Positions 5,303 to 6,042 of a DNA stretch of 6,042 nt are shown one piece after another; position 1 is the stretch's first letter; the number at the start of each line of letters is the position of its first letter. Source of the stretch: an uncultured Lysobacter sp. (GTDB lineage Bacteria > Pseudomonadota > Gammaproteobacteria > Xanthomonadales > Xanthomonadaceae). The notes under the pieces were generated by a model. It ran no database searches, was not told the origin of the DNA, and was given only the letters and a program-made list of their open reading frames with translations. A program made the position numbers and the translations under genes. The stretch is from positions 1 through 6,042 of the forward strand of contig CADCUA010000541.1 in NCBI GenBank assembly GCA_902805755.1. Direction: 5' to 3'.

Positions 5303-6042
5303 TCAGGCGCCGAGTTCCGCGTGCAGCTCCTGCAGTGACCACACCGGGCCCGTGCCGCGGTATTCCAGCGACTGCAGCAGCGCGCGTGCACCGGCGATCG
5401 TCGTCGAGTACGTGACCTGGTGCTGCAGCGCTTCGCGCCGGATCGAGAACGAGTCCGAAATCGCCTGGCGGCCTTCGGTGGTGTTGACGATATAGACGAT
5501 CTCGCCGTTCTTGATCAGGTCGACGATATGCGGCCGACCTTCGGTCACCTTGTTGATCGTCTCGCACGCGATGCCGTGCTCGCGCAGATATTTCGCGGTG
5601 CCGCCGGTTGCGACCAGCGTGTAGCGGCGCGCCAGCAGTTCCTCGGCCACGCTCAGCACGCGCTTCTTGTCCGGATCACGCACCGAGATGAAGACCTTGC
5701 CGGTCGATGGCAAAGCGCGGATGCCGCCGGCCTCCTGCGCACGCGCCATTGCCGCACCGAAGTTGCGGCCCACGCCCATGACTTCGCCGGTCGAGCGCAT
5801 CTCCGGGCCCAGGATCGGATCGACCCCCTGGAACTTCGCGAACGGGAAGATCGCTTCCTTGACCGAGTAGTAATCCGGAATGATTTCCTTCGTCGCGCCC
5901 TGCTCCGCCAGCGTCTTTCCGGCCATGCAGCGCGCGGCGATCTTCGCCAGCGGCATGCCCGTCGCCTTGGACACGAACGGCACCGTGCGCGAGGCGCGCG
6001 GGTTGGCCTCCAGCACGTAGAGGACGTCGGCGGCGAGGGGGG
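5303..6042 (-). CDS. carB: Carbamoyl-phosphate synthase large subunit, C-terminal part (runs off window edge)
   Basis: CarB makes carbamoyl phosphate from bicarbonate, ATP and ammonia delivered by the CarA glutaminase, feeding pyrimidine and arginine synthesis in the cytosol. The 245 visible residues run from the end of the second ATP-grasp half to a TGA stop at 5303. They include LEANPRASRTVPFVSKATG and LLGPEMRSTGEVMGVGR-like sequence (here ILGPEMRSTGEVMGVGR), both hallmarks of CarB. The last ~130 residues form the methylglyoxal-synthase-like allosteric domain: ISVRDPDKKRV opens it, and TGGTAKYL, INKVTEGRPHI and IVNTTEGRQA match the phosphate-binding segments that bind UMP and IMP in E. coli CarB, while TYSTTIAG matches the ornithine site. 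Regulation by UMP and ornithine is therefore expected from the family. The reading frame is open to the window edge, so the GTG at 6016 is an internal codon, not a start. The family is about 1,070 residues, so roughly three quarters of the gene lies outside the window. Identification is near certain. Confidence 0.97.
   Translation of the reverse strand, partial: PLAADVLYVLEANPRASRTVPFVSKATGMPLAKIAARCMAGKTLAEQGATKEIIPDYYSVKEAIFPFAKFQGVDPILGPEMRSTGEVMGVGRNFGAAMARAQEAGGIRALPSTGKVFISVRDPDKKRVLSVAEELLARRYTLVATGGTAKYLREHGIACETINKVTEGRPHIVDLIKNGEIVYIVNTTEGRQAISDSFSIRREALQHQVTYSTTIAGARALLQSLEYRGTGPVWSLQELHAELGA

Noticed and set aside
1..6042. tRNA or rRNA genes, CRISPR arrays, insertion sequences, phage or defence modules
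   Set aside because: Nearly all the sequence is accounted for by six housekeeping-type genes, and the three gaps (81, 86 and 144 bases) contain none of these.

Overview
This 6,042-base window is a GC-rich, tightly packed bacterial chromosome segment. All recognisable genes lie on the minus strand, so transcription runs from the high-coordinate end to the low-coordinate end: carB (3' part only), greA, an rpfE-type gene, recJ, prfB, lysS (5' part only). The order greA-rpfE-recJ-prfB-lysS behind carB, the GC-rich codon use and the protein sequences point to a gammaproteobacterium of the Xanthomonadaceae type (Xanthomonas, Lysobacter, Luteimonas and relatives). The lineage is an inference from gene order and remembered sequences, not from a search.

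Layout along the minus strand: carB (carbamoyl-phosphate synthase large subunit, C-terminal 245 residues including the allosteric domain) ends at 5303. A 144-base leader with two strong inverted repeats follows, then greA (transcript cleavage factor) with a clear Shine-Dalgarno site. rpfE starts 3 bases after the greA stop, and recJ (single-strand 5'-3' exonuclease) overlaps the rpfE stop in an ATGA. These three genes look like one translationally coupled unit. An 86-base gap then carries a candidate extended -10 promoter sitting exactly in the loop of an inverted repeat. prfB (peptide chain release factor 2) follows, split by the classical programmed +1 frameshift at an in-frame UGA, codon 26, with the same 16-base core as in Escherichia coli. 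After an 81-base gap with a 7-bp hairpin comes lysS (lysyl-tRNA synthetase), cut by the left window edge after 233 residues.

The genes are housekeeping: pyrimidine and arginine precursor supply (carB), transcription proofreading (greA), DNA repair (recJ), translation termination (prfB) and tRNA charging (lysS). The odd one is the rpfE-type gene, whose family is named after the Xanthomonas regulation-of-pathogenicity cluster but whose biochemical role I cannot assign. In Xanthomonas this block borders the rpf genes for the diffusible signal factor (DSF), so the DNA to the left of this window is where those would be expected.

I see no mobile element, CRISPR array, tRNA, rRNA or toxin-antitoxin module, and no evidence of a previously undescribed system. 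The points most worth checking are the recoded prfB, the structured carB-greA leader, the inverted repeat around the prfB promoter candidate, and the uncharacterised rpfE gene. No stretch longer than 300 bases lacks a gene.
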